This document shows positions 1-7,074 of a stretch of 12,594 bases of DNA, piece after piece. Location: contig DFYG01000018.1 of NCBI GenBank assembly GCA_002382605.1, positions 27,051 to 39,644 of the forward strand, given 5' to 3'. The notes beneath the pieces were generated by a model. That model was not told the DNA's origin. It was given only the letters and a program-made list of their open reading frames with translations, and searched no databases. Both the position numbers and the translations under genes were made by a program. How positions within the stretch are numbered: position 1 is the first letter of the stretch; each line of letters begins with the position of its first letter. Source of the stretch: Synergistaceae bacterium UBA4088. Lineage in GTDB: Bacteria; Synergistota; Synergistia; Synergistales; Thermovirgaceae.

Positions 1-87
1 CAGGTCTACTGTTACGGCACATGCGGAAGCTGCATTGCGGATGAGGCAAAAGGATCGGCCAGCCCAGGGCAGGACCTCTCCTGCTGA
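1..87 (+). CDS. 3' end of an unidentified gene with a Cys-rich C-terminus (partial)
   Basis: The window opens inside an open frame that reads 28 codons and stops with TGA at 85-87, two bases before the ATG of the next gene. That spacing is typical of an operon and is the main reason to believe this frame. The visible tail begins QVYCYGTCGSCIADEAKG and holds three cysteines in a C-x3-C-x2-C pattern, then a fourth as the last residue. Clustered C-terminal cysteines suggest metal, Fe-S or redox use, but 28 residues are too few to assign a family and I do not recognise the protein. The competing frame 3 stops earlier, at 42-44, and has no comparable link to the next gene. Confidence 0.5.
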   Translation, partial: QVYCYGTCGSCIADEAKGSASPGQDLSC

Positions 88-89
88 AA

Positions 90-356
90 ATGAACTGGAT
101 CTCCGTATCTTCAGTCGCGTTCTTTTTTCTGCTCTCTATGGTTTCCGGGATCATGGCCGCAAGGAGCAACAGTTCATTCTGTTCGACATTTTTCTGGATA
201 ACGCTGCTTCTCTTTCTTGCGTCGTCCTCGCTTTTTCTACTCTCGATAGCCCCTCCATGGATCGCCCTCGCCCCCGCGATAGCAGTAGTCCTTATCCTTT
301 TGATCCTTCACAGGACCGGCCATGCGCCCCCTGGCAGGGAGGGAAGATGCGACTGA
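90..356 (+). CDS. Small hydrophobic membrane protein, unknown function
   Basis: This 88-residue protein has three strongly hydrophobic segments at about residues 6-24, 33-52 and 56-73, then a short polar tail of Gly, Pro and charged residues. It looks like a small three-helix inner-membrane protein; no catalytic motif is visible and I do not recognise the family. The ATG lies 2 nt after the upstream stop, with only a distant AGGA (71-74) as a possible ribosome-binding site, so translation is probably coupled to the upstream gene. Its 3' end overlaps the next start codon by 10 nt, which supports it as a real gene rather than a shadow of the other frame. It may act with the secreted protein encoded next. 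Confidence 0.6.
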   Translation: MNWISVSSVAFFFLLSMVSGIMAARSNSSFCSTFFWITLLLFLASSSLFLLSIAPPWIALAPAIAVVLILLILHRTGHAPPGREGRCD

Positions 357-1459
357 AAAACCGCAAGATACAGGATGGCGTTTCCTCCAAAAGGGTGTCT
401 GCGCTCATTTTACGCTGGATAATGGCACTTTTCATTGTAACTCTATCTGCGCACTCCTGCTCCGCTCTGGACGAGCCTTTCATCGTATCGATAACCTGCC
501 GTCCGGGTGGGATCATCTCCGTTGAAAGAGCAGGAAAACCTTCCGTGACCATTGGAAGGGTCCTGGCTATCCCCGACAGTACCAGGTGGCCAAGCTTCAC
601 AGCCTCCGCATGGGGAGAGGAAGGGACCGTCGTTGCGACTGCCGTCAACGCCATACACATCCTTCTTTCTGTGGAAAAGGGGAGGGGCAGAACCATGAGC
701 ATTCTTCCCGCGGAGACCGTTGCTCCTGCCGCAGGGCCGGGTGCATCGATAATTACTGACATGGAAGCAGGCCGGGCACTTTTCGGAGCCTGGGCTCCGG
801 CAGTCGGAAGCTCAGTAAGGGTGATCCTGGCTGACGGAGTAACTGAAGGAGAGGCTCATACTCCACTGTCGGGAGAAACCCTTCGTATCGCAATGATCCC
901 CTTGAAGAATCCGTATTTCCTTGAGATCGAGAACAGACCTGGAGGAAGGGTGACAGCCTGGTATGAGAGCGGCCCTGAGATCATCGCGAGGGTTATACGG
1001 CCGGTTGGGGGAACAGGACGATTTGAAGGAACGATCTTTCAGGAGCCTGGGAGGGTGCGCGCCAATCACCCCGGCGTCATTGATATCAGCACTTCGCCGG
1101 AAGGTCTTGTCGGAGGTTTCCAGATAATGCCACTTGAACACGCCTCTTCCAGCGAAATGCAGGGCGCATGGAAGATGACGCAATGGATGATAGTCGCTCC
1201 CGCCACCCGAAACAAAGCCCTTAAGGGGACAAAACCCCTTTTCTCCGGAGGTTTGCTTCCCGGTCCTGGCAAAGGAGAATCTCTATGGGATCTCTGGGCT
1301 ACCTACGGAAGAAGGCCTCTTGTTCTCGTGAGGATCGGGGGAGGAGCCTGGATCCGCATGCCGGTGATATCCGGGAGGCAGGATCACTCTCTTGAAGGAG
1401 TCACTCATCTTCGGATCTACTTTCCTTTCACCGGGGAACCGCAGGAGGGCGGCAATTGA
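347..1459 (+). CDS. Secreted or periplasmic protein of unknown function
   Basis: This 370-residue protein has a basic N-terminus, a hydrophobic stretch at about residues 17-36 and a small-residue cleavage region around HSCSA, giving a plausible Sec signal peptide or membrane anchor. The residue pattern before that Cys is a poor lipobox. The mature part is rich in Gly, Pro and beta-type segments, with no enzyme motif or repeat that I recognise. The frame is open back to a TTG at 35, but that part would overlap most of the upstream membrane-protein gene and is polar and low-complexity. The ATG at 347 has a good Shine-Dalgarno stretch (AGGGAGGGAAG just upstream) and overlaps the upstream gene by 10 nt, so I place the start there. 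It is the last gene of the plus-strand unit, convergent with glmS. Confidence 0.65.
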   Translation: MRLKNRKIQDGVSSKRVSALILRWIMALFIVTLSAHSCSALDEPFIVSITCRPGGIISVERAGKPSVTIGRVLAIPDSTRWPSFTASAWGEEGTVVATAVNAIHILLSVEKGRGRTMSILPAETVAPAAGPGASIITDMEAGRALFGAWAPAVGSSVRVILADGVTEGEAHTPLSGETLRIAMIPLKNPYFLEIENRPGGRVTAWYESGPEIIARVIRPVGGTGRFEGTIFQEPGRVRANHPGVIDISTSPEGLVGGFQIMPLEHASSSEMQGAWKMTQWMIVAPATRNKALKGTKPLFSGGLLPGPGKGESLWDLWATYGRRPLVLVRIGGGAWIRMPVISGRQDHSLEGVTHLRIYFPFTGEPQEGGN

Positions 1460-1470
1460 TCACGCCCTCC
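1444..1470. terminator. GC-rich hairpin at the convergent junction, possible bidirectional terminator
   Basis: GGAGGGCG (1444-1451) and CGCCCTCC (1463-1470) form a perfect 8-bp inverted repeat around an 11-nt loop. The loop contains the stop codon of the plus-strand gene (1457-1459). The repeat lies 16 nt beyond the glmS stop, between two converging genes, where a shared terminator is expected. Neither strand has a T-run directly after the stem, so it is not a canonical intrinsic terminator; it may need a factor, act as a 3'-end stabiliser, or be chance in GC-rich DNA. Confidence 0.4.
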
Positions 1471-1485
1471 CGCGATGGTTGACGG

Positions 1486-3318
1486 TCATTCGACAGTGAC
1501 GCTTTTAGCGAGATTCCTCGGCTGATCTATCTCTTTGCCCTTTAAAAGAGCAATATGGAACGCCAGGAACTGCAAGGGAATGACTGTCAGGAACGGAGTA
1601 AACTCCTCGTCGGTCCAGGGTATCTCCATCAATGACTGGACATGTTTGCCTATATGGGTATCACCTTCTGTGCAGATGGCGATAATAGGCGCGCTTCTTG
1701 CCTTGGCTTCCTGAATGTTCGAGAGTGTCTTTTCGTAGAGACCATCCCTGGGGATCACAGCCACTACAGGAACATCAGGTTCCAGAAGAGCTATGGGGCC
1801 GTGCTTCATCTCTCCCGCAGCGTAGGCCTCCGCATGAATGTAGGAGATCTCCTTCAGTTTCAGAGCGCCCTCAAGTGCTACCGGAAACGAGATGCCCCTT
1901 CCTATGAAAAGGAAGTTGCTCTTGTTGACATATTTTTTGGCAATATCCCTTATTTCCTGTTCCCTTTCAAGAAGAATTTCCACCTTGTACGGAATGTTAA
2001 GGAATTCGTTGACCAGGCGCTCTTCCTCTTCGCAAGAGATAGTATCTCCAAGCCTCCCCAACTGGAGTGCCACGAGAAAGAGTGCAGCCATCTGGCCGGT
2101 GAATGTCTTTGTGGCAGCGACTCCGATCTCTGGCCCGGCCTTCAAAAGCAGGACGCTGTGGACCTCCCTGGCAAGCGTGGATCCGCGAACATTGGTTATA
2201 GCCAGGCAATAGGCCCCGCAAGCCCTGGCCTTCCTTTGCGCGGCAATTGTGTCTGCCGTCTCGCCGGATTGAGACACGAAAATTGCAAGAGTTGAAGTAT
2301 CACACCTGATGTCCCTGTAGCGGTACTCCGATGCTATGTCAACCTTGATATCGAGATCGGTCCACTTTTCCAGGACCCTTTCCGCTACCTGGGACGCATA
2401 ATAGGAAGTTCCGCAAGCTACGATGTGGATCCGGTTCCACCTGGAAACCATCCCGCAGTCCCATCCAAGTTCCTGTTCAATGGCTATCCTTCCGTCGATG
2501 ATCCTTCCTTTGAGGGTGGAACGCAGGACCATACCCTGTTCATGGATCTCCTTCAGCATATAGTGGGAGAATCCAGATTTTTCTGTCATTGATACGTCCC
2601 AGTCCACTGTTACAACCGGCTTTTCCGAAAGCTCTCCGTTCTCGTCCCATATCTTTACCCCCTGGCGGGATATTTCCGCAATATCTCCCTCCTCAAGGTA
2701 TTGGATATCCCGGGTGTAAGGGAGGAAGGCGGTCACATCCGAGGCGCAGAATGCTTCTCCTTTTCCCAGACCGACTACAAGGGGAGATCCTTTTCTGACA
2801 CAGTAGATCCTGTCGGGGAAATCCTGCTGTATTACCGCCAGGGCAAATGATCCGTGGAGTTTTTTCTGCATTTCTACCAGCGTTTCAAGGAGATCACCCG
2901 TTCCATGGTATGACCTCGCGATCAGATGAACAATGGTTTCGGTATCTGTCTCGGAAAGAAAGACAACTCCGTCTCGTTCGAGCTCCTCTTTGATCTCCAT
3001 GAAGTTCTCGATTATCCCATTATGAACGATCGCGAATCTTCCGCTTCCGTCCCGGTGAGGGTGTGCGTTGGCCAGCGTCACCCCTCCGTGGGTCGCCCAT
3101 CTCGTATGGCCTATTCCCTGGTAGGAGACTGGGGCATTCCCTAGCAAAAGGTTCTCGAGATCGGCCACCTTGCCGACTTCCTTCAAAATGAGAAGACCCT
3201 TATCACTCTTTAGCGCCAGGCCTGCCGAATCGTAACCTCTGTACTCAAGTCTTTTAAGTCCGTCAATAAGGATCTCCGCGGCGTTCCTTTTACCTACATA
3301 ACCAACTATCCCACACAT
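1486..3318 (-). CDS. glmS: Glutamine--fructose-6-phosphate aminotransferase (isomerizing)
   Basis: GlmS makes glucosamine-6-phosphate and glutamate from fructose-6-phosphate and glutamine, the first committed step towards UDP-GlcNAc. The 610-residue product has the full family layout. An N-terminal Ntn glutaminase domain begins MCGIVGYVG, where Cys2 becomes the nucleophile after Met removal, and carries HTRWATHG at 71-78. Two SIS sugar-isomerase domains follow (about 290-425 and 460-590), with CGTS at 302-305, SQSGET at 349-354, KHGP near 505 and the family tail LAKSVTVE. The frame opens 8 codons further upstream at an ATG (3340-3342), but the catalytic Cys must follow the initiator Met, so 3318 is the right start. 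A usable Shine-Dalgarno sequence (AAAGGCGG, 3332-3339) is 12-13 nt upstream, slightly far. It is the last gene of the minus unit and is preceded by a glmS ribozyme, so expression should fall when GlcN-6-P is high. Confidence 0.97.
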   Translation of the reverse strand: MCGIVGYVGKRNAAEILIDGLKRLEYRGYDSAGLALKSDKGLLILKEVGKVADLENLLLGNAPVSYQGIGHTRWATHGGVTLANAHPHRDGSGRFAIVHNGIIENFMEIKEELERDGVVFLSETDTETIVHLIARSYHGTGDLLETLVEMQKKLHGSFALAVIQQDFPDRIYCVRKGSPLVVGLGKGEAFCASDVTAFLPYTRDIQYLEEGDIAEISRQGVKIWDENGELSEKPVVTVDWDVSMTEKSGFSHYMLKEIHEQGMVLRSTLKGRIIDGRIAIEQELGWDCGMVSRWNRIHIVACGTSYYASQVAERVLEKWTDLDIKVDIASEYRYRDIRCDTSTLAIFVSQSGETADTIAAQRKARACGAYCLAITNVRGSTLAREVHSVLLLKAGPEIGVAATKTFTGQMAALFLVALQLGRLGDTISCEEEERLVNEFLNIPYKVEILLEREQEIRDIAKKYVNKSNFLFIGRGISFPVALEGALKLKEISYIHAEAYAAGEMKHGPIALLEPDVPVVAVIPRDGLYEKTLSNIQEAKARSAPIIAICTEGDTHIGKHVQSLMEIPWTDEEFTPFLTVIPLQFLAFHIALLKGKEIDQPRNLAKSVTVE

Positions 3319-3369
3319 CGATGTATGGGCACCGCCTTTCATTCATCGCAGGGAACGGCTGCCGGCCTT

Positions 3370-3500
3370 TTGTCCCGGAGATCGCTCTCCGGATTTGTGG
3401 GACGGCTTGATGGCCTTACCGTTCAGGCCCCCGGGGCACCCGCCGAAAATATCGATCATCCCCGGACCTCGTCAACTGGCAAAGAGCCAGTCCTGGCGCT
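3370..3500 (-). ncRNA. glmS self-cleaving ribozyme / GlcN-6-P riboswitch
   Basis: The minus-strand RNA carries the hallmark glmS ribozyme segments in order: A^GCGCC at the 5' end, GUUGACGAGG, AUCGAUAUUUUCGGCGGG and UGCCCCGG. Comparison with the known ribozyme puts the cut between the A at 3500 and the G at 3499. P1 is short: ACUGGC and GCCAGU close a 5-nt loop. CCGGGG before AUCG can pair with CCCCGG after GGGUG. A P3 hairpin (GGCCU/AGGCC) has ACGG in its loop, which can pair with CCGU downstream as the expected pseudoknot. A P4 hairpin (CCGGAGA/UCUCCGG) is capped by a GCGA tetraloop. It lies directly upstream of glmS, its universal target. In the known system, GlcN-6-P acts as a cofactor for cleavage and the cut glmS mRNA is degraded. 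The 3' limit is approximate. Confidence 0.95.
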
Positions 3501-3511
3501 TGGATTATCCG

Positions 3512-4429
3512 CTATTCCCCAATATCGGCCTTCCTTGCCTCCCCTCCTTTCAGGACCAGAGAGCCGACTTCCTCCATTACTATCTGCCTGAAGTCATCCC
3601 GGCGGAGCGCCATCGCGATGGTGGCCCTGAGCCAGCTCTCTTTGGTCCCACAGTCGAACCTTTCGCCCTTGTACATTATCCCCCAGACAGGTTCTTTGGC
3701 GGAAAGCGTTCTTATGGCATCGGTCAGCTGGATCTCTCCTCCTGAGCCCTTTTGCGAATTTCTCAAAAGGGGGAAGATGGCTGGAGAGAGTACGTACCTT
3801 CCCATAACCGCAAGTCTGCTGGGGGCAGTTCCAGGGGAGGGTTTCTCTATAAGATCGGTGATACGGAAAAGCCCATCTTCTTTCATTTCTCCGCTGATTA
3901 TTCCGTACCGGGGCGTATCTTCGACGGGGACTTCCTCAATGGCCACTACAGATCCTCCAAGGCGATGATGTACGTCGATGAGCTGTTTCAGAACCGGAGA
4001 GAAGCCAGCGGGTGCAACCATTACGTCATCAGGAAGAATGACCCCGAAAAAACCGTCCCTGCAGCATGACTCGCCACAGAGTACCGCATGGCCCAATCCA
4101 AGCGGCTCGGATTGACGGACGTAGGCGAATTCAGCCATCTCGCTGATCCTTCTGACCATCATTGCATATTCTGGTTTTCCCTTCTCCGTCAGGATCTGTT
4201 CAAGCTCAACGGATCGGTCAAAATAATCCTCAATAGCCCTCTTGCCCCTGCCAGTAACGAAGACAATCTCACGGCAGCCGGAATCTACGGCTTCTTCCAC
4301 TCCATAATGGATGAGAGGTTTGTCGATAAGGGGCAGCATCTCTTTAGGGATCTCCTTGGTCGCAGGGAGAAATCTTGTCCCCATACCCGCCACTGGGAAG
4401 AGACATTTCGTCACCGGGTATGCTGTCAT
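3512..4429 (-). CDS. galU: UTP--glucose-1-phosphate uridylyltransferase
   Basis: GalU makes UDP-glucose and pyrophosphate from UTP and glucose-1-phosphate, supplying glucosyl donors for envelope polysaccharides. The 305-residue length is normal for bacterial GalU. The N-terminal nucleotide-binding loop FPVAGMGTRFLPATK starts at residue 11 and is followed by IPKEMLPLIDKP. LPDD lies at 132-135, EKPSP at 195-199, GEIQLTD at 231-237 and RFDCGTK at 257-263, all in the expected order. The start is well supported: GGAGGTGA lies about 7 nt upstream, and the ATG overlaps the glmM stop in an ATGA tetranucleotide, so the two genes are probably translationally coupled. The stop codon is only 12 nt before the glmS ribozyme cleavage site, so a cut transcript would end just after galU. 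Confidence 0.95.
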   Translation of the reverse strand: MTAYPVTKCLFPVAGMGTRFLPATKEIPKEMLPLIDKPLIHYGVEEAVDSGCREIVFVTGRGKRAIEDYFDRSVELEQILTEKGKPEYAMMVRRISEMAEFAYVRQSEPLGLGHAVLCGESCCRDGFFGVILPDDVMVAPAGFSPVLKQLIDVHHRLGGSVVAIEEVPVEDTPRYGIISGEMKEDGLFRITDLIEKPSPGTAPSRLAVMGRYVLSPAIFPLLRNSQKGSGGEIQLTDAIRTLSAKEPVWGIMYKGERFDCGTKESWLRATIAMALRRDDFRQIVMEEVGSLVLKGGEARKADIGE

Positions 4430-5829
4430 AGGTATTTCACCTCCGCTGATCTATCAGGCCTGCTTCCGCTTTCCTCCTTGCGGATCGTTTCAAAGAGGCT
4501 TTCAGAGACCGACCTTAGCATCTGGTCGTCCTTGGCCTCGACCAGGATGCGAACAAGGGGTTCGGTCCCGGAAGGGCGAACGACAATTCTTCCAAATTCA
4601 CCAAGATCCCGGCTCGCCTTGTTTACCGCTTCCTCAACGCTCTCTCTTTTCAGGAACTCGTCCTTATCGAGCGAATGGAAGTTCCTCAGGACTTGTGGAT
4701 ACCTGCCGAATCTGTCCACAAGCGTTTCCGTGTCCTCTCGCAGGGACCTGCAGGCAGTAAGAAAAAGAAGTCCCGAGCAGAGTCCGTCCCCGGTGGCAAA
4801 ATATTCACTTGCTATTACATGGCCTGATTGTTCCCCTCCCAGACGGGCATTGATGGTCCGCATCGTTTCAAGAACGTATCTATCTCCGACGGGGCACCTG
4901 GTCACGGGGACACCCTCTTCATGCAAATGCTCCTCCAGTGCCTTATTGCTCATAACAGACGCAACTACACCGCCCCCTATCCTGTTCTCTCTCGAGAGCC
5001 ATTTCCCGATGATCCAGAGCATGATATCCCCATCAATGAGCCGCCCCTTCCTATCGACGAAAAGTACCCTGTCGGCATCACCGTCAAGAGCCATACCCAG
5101 ATCATGCCCACCGGCCACAACCTGTGAGATCAGGTTGTTTGTGTGCATGACTCCGCATTGTTCGTTTATATTGGTCCCATCCGGATTATCCTCTATCACA
5201 ACAGGGTTTCTGAAGCATCTGCGAAAAAGTTCAGCGGCCACAGGTGAAGCTGCCCCGTTCGCGCAATCGACAACAACAGACATTTCCCTGTCAACATTTA
5301 TGCAACATGTGTTCACGATCCAATCCGCATATTCCTTGCATAAAGAGTGACGTGAAAGAACGCATCCCACGGATGGGCCTGTTGGTCTCCACTCGTCAAG
5401 CAGAATATCCCCCAGATAATCTTCGATCTCTGCCTCGGAGTCATCGCTTAGTTTGCATCCATCCGGGCCAATGAATTTAATTCCGTTGTATTCGGAAGAG
5501 TTGTGGGAGGCACTCACCACGGCGCCCCCGCTGCAAGACAGTCTCGAGACGGCAAAGCTGACTCCGGGAGTGGGGATAATGCCAAGTTCGGATACATCGG
5601 CCCCTGCGGAGGTCAAACCGGATATGAGGGCGGACTCTATCATTGGGCCGGACCTCCGGGTGTCGCGCCCGACAGCTACGGAAGGTCTTGAAATACCGTT
5701 CTCGATCAGAAAAAGAACGTAGGACCTCCCGAGGCGAAGAGCCATCTCCGGGGTCATCAGACCCCTGTTAGCAACATCACGCACACCGTCGGTGCCGAAA
5801 AGACAACGGTTCCTCTCACATCCCGGCAT
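4426..5829 (-). CDS. glmM: Phosphoglucosamine mutase
   Basis: GlmM converts glucosamine-6-phosphate to glucosamine-1-phosphate, the step after GlmS. The 467-residue protein has the four-domain alpha-D-phosphohexomutase layout. FGTDGVRD lies at 11-18 and the phosphoserine loop SASHN at 106-110, with Ser108 the expected phosphorylated residue. The metal loop DGDADR is at 249-254, the sugar-binding loop GGEQSGH at 331-337 and the phosphate-binding loop RPSGTEP at 418-424. Two positions differ from the usual consensus: Asp18 where Gly is normal (GTDGVRG), and Ser111 where Pro usually follows SASHN. I chose the ATG at 5829, which has a GGTGGAG stretch immediately upstream and leaves 33 nt after cdaR; an in-frame TTG at 5856 would add 9 residues. 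It sits directly after cdaA-cdaR, the classic cluster in which GlmM also binds and inhibits CdaA in Firmicutes. Confidence 0.95.
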   Translation of the reverse strand: MPGCERNRCLFGTDGVRDVANRGLMTPEMALRLGRSYVLFLIENGISRPSVAVGRDTRRSGPMIESALISGLTSAGADVSELGIIPTPGVSFAVSRLSCSGGAVVSASHNSSEYNGIKFIGPDGCKLSDDSEAEIEDYLGDILLDEWRPTGPSVGCVLSRHSLCKEYADWIVNTCCINVDREMSVVVDCANGAASPVAAELFRRCFRNPVVIEDNPDGTNINEQCGVMHTNNLISQVVAGGHDLGMALDGDADRVLFVDRKGRLIDGDIMLWIIGKWLSRENRIGGGVVASVMSNKALEEHLHEEGVPVTRCPVGDRYVLETMRTINARLGGEQSGHVIASEYFATGDGLCSGLLFLTACRSLREDTETLVDRFGRYPQVLRNFHSLDKDEFLKRESVEEAVNKASRDLGEFGRIVVRPSGTEPLVRILVEAKDDQMLRSVSESLFETIRKEESGSRPDRSAEVKYL

Positions 5830-5862
5830 GACTCCACCCCATTCCCGTCCTCGCAACAGATT

Positions 5863-7074
5863 CTATTCCGTAAGGGCATACAACGTCACTGCTGCAGGTT
5901 CCATAACGGTCATTTTCAGCCCTTTATCCTTTATCCTGAACTGTAGTGGAACTCTGATCTTCGTTGAGACGAGGTTGGTGACGTCGACAAAAACCTCGAT
6001 CGGGCTGCCTGCGCTCTCAGCGGCGTCAAGTGCGGATGGGGACCCTTCAATAAACACGTTGACCTCTGGCGGGTCTACCCTCCAACCTGGATAAACGCTC
6101 CTGCCGGACACTTTTATCGGGATCCCACGGTAGAGTCGATTTTCGGTCCTTTGAGCGAGAAGGACCCTCACGCGCACTGAGTTATCGAGGACGATCTCCA
6201 CGTCATCAGCCGGCCTCTCCAAAGGAACTGATCTGATGATATCGGCTGTTATCCCCTCAACATCAAAAGACCCCAGAAACAACTCGTCGATCCTTTCTAT
6301 CGACTCCAGGGGACCCTGTATCGTGACTTCGGGGGGGTCGACCGCTATGGCATCGATCTGGAAATCCCTTCCCGGATCTCCAGCTGTTCCGATCCTTACA
6401 GGGATCACCTTTCTCGGAAGCCCCTTTATAAGATTGAATGAAAGGGTCGCCTGGCCAGGCTCGGCCAGGAAAACATCCTTGCCGTTACTATCGGTTGTGA
6501 AGACTATAGGCAGGACGATCTCCTTTCCGGCCTGTATCTGATCCATAGTGGGTATTATCCAGACGTTTTCCAGAGGAGCGATCTCCTCCTCGGCGCCTTT
6601 TACAGAGACCTCGGCGGGTCGAATAAATACATCTTCGATCCTGTACCCGGGAGGCAGGTCTTCTGGAGTCAACATCCTCACAGGCAGCATCCTGGACGCC
6701 ATTCTCGTAAGTTCCAGATCCGCATATGGCGGAGATACCGCCACAAGCCTGACTCCGGAAGGGAGTATCGCCTGTATCGGCTTCCGGTGGACCCCGGGAA
6801 CCAGTCCATTCAGATCGATCTGCGAAGCTATTGTACCGCTCAGAGAAAAGACGGACTCCCTTGTGCCGGAGATCTGAACATCAACATCCCGGACCTTGCT
6901 CGTTACCGACATGTCTGCCGGCACGTTGAGGAACTCAAGGGGGACTGTGACAGTTCTGACAACATCTGTACCTCTGTCCGCGGCGATATAGTACCAGACG
7001 AGCGTCGCTACAAGAAGCGAAATTACTTTCAGAAAGAGCCTGGAAGCAAGGAGGCGATCAATCGATCTCATCAT
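5863..7074 (-). CDS. cdaR: YbbR-domain regulator of the diadenylate cyclase (CdaR)
   Basis: CdaR is the membrane-anchored partner of CdaA and modulates c-di-AMP synthesis. The 403-residue product has a short cytoplasmic N-terminus, one transmembrane helix at about 13-31 ending LVWYYIAADRG, and a long extracytoplasmic part made of beta-rich repeats typical of YbbR domains. Each has a Val/Ile/Pro-rich pattern such as VPLEFLNVP near the first repeat and VPLQFRIKD near the end. I can make out about three to four units but cannot set exact borders. It is shorter than the Bacillus protein, which I recall as about 480 residues. The start at 7074 is favoured by GGAGG 8 nt upstream; the frame is open further upstream but that part lies inside cdaA and is polar. 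It overlaps the cdaA end by 17 nt, indicating coupled translation of the two partners. Confidence 0.9.
   Translation of the reverse strand: MMRSIDRLLASRLFLKVISLLVATLVWYYIAADRGTDVVRTVTVPLEFLNVPADMSVTSKVRDVDVQISGTRESVFSLSGTIASQIDLNGLVPGVHRKPIQAILPSGVRLVAVSPPYADLELTRMASRMLPVRMLTPEDLPPGYRIEDVFIRPAEVSVKGAEEEIAPLENVWIIPTMDQIQAGKEIVLPIVFTTDSNGKDVFLAEPGQATLSFNLIKGLPRKVIPVRIGTAGDPGRDFQIDAIAVDPPEVTIQGPLESIERIDELFLGSFDVEGITADIIRSVPLERPADDVEIVLDNSVRVRVLLAQRTENRLYRGIPIKVSGRSVYPGWRVDPPEVNVFIEGSPSALDAAESAGSPIEVFVDVTNLVSTKIRVPLQFRIKDKGLKMTVMEPAAVTLYALTE

Noticed and set aside
35..346. N-terminal extension of the secreted-protein frame back to a TTG
   Set aside because: It would overlap nearly all of the small membrane-protein gene, is polar and low in complexity, and would bury the signal peptide in the middle of the protein. 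The ATG at 347 has a strong Shine-Dalgarno.
3319..3342. Eight-residue N-terminal extension of GlmS
   Set aside because: The glutaminase nucleophile must be the residue after the initiator Met, so translation has to start at 3318.
4088..5350. 420-codon open frame on the plus strand opposite galU and glmM
   Set aside because: Its product is Ser/Arg/Pro-rich with no domain, and it is fully antisense to two unmistakable genes; it is a shadow of their codon bias.
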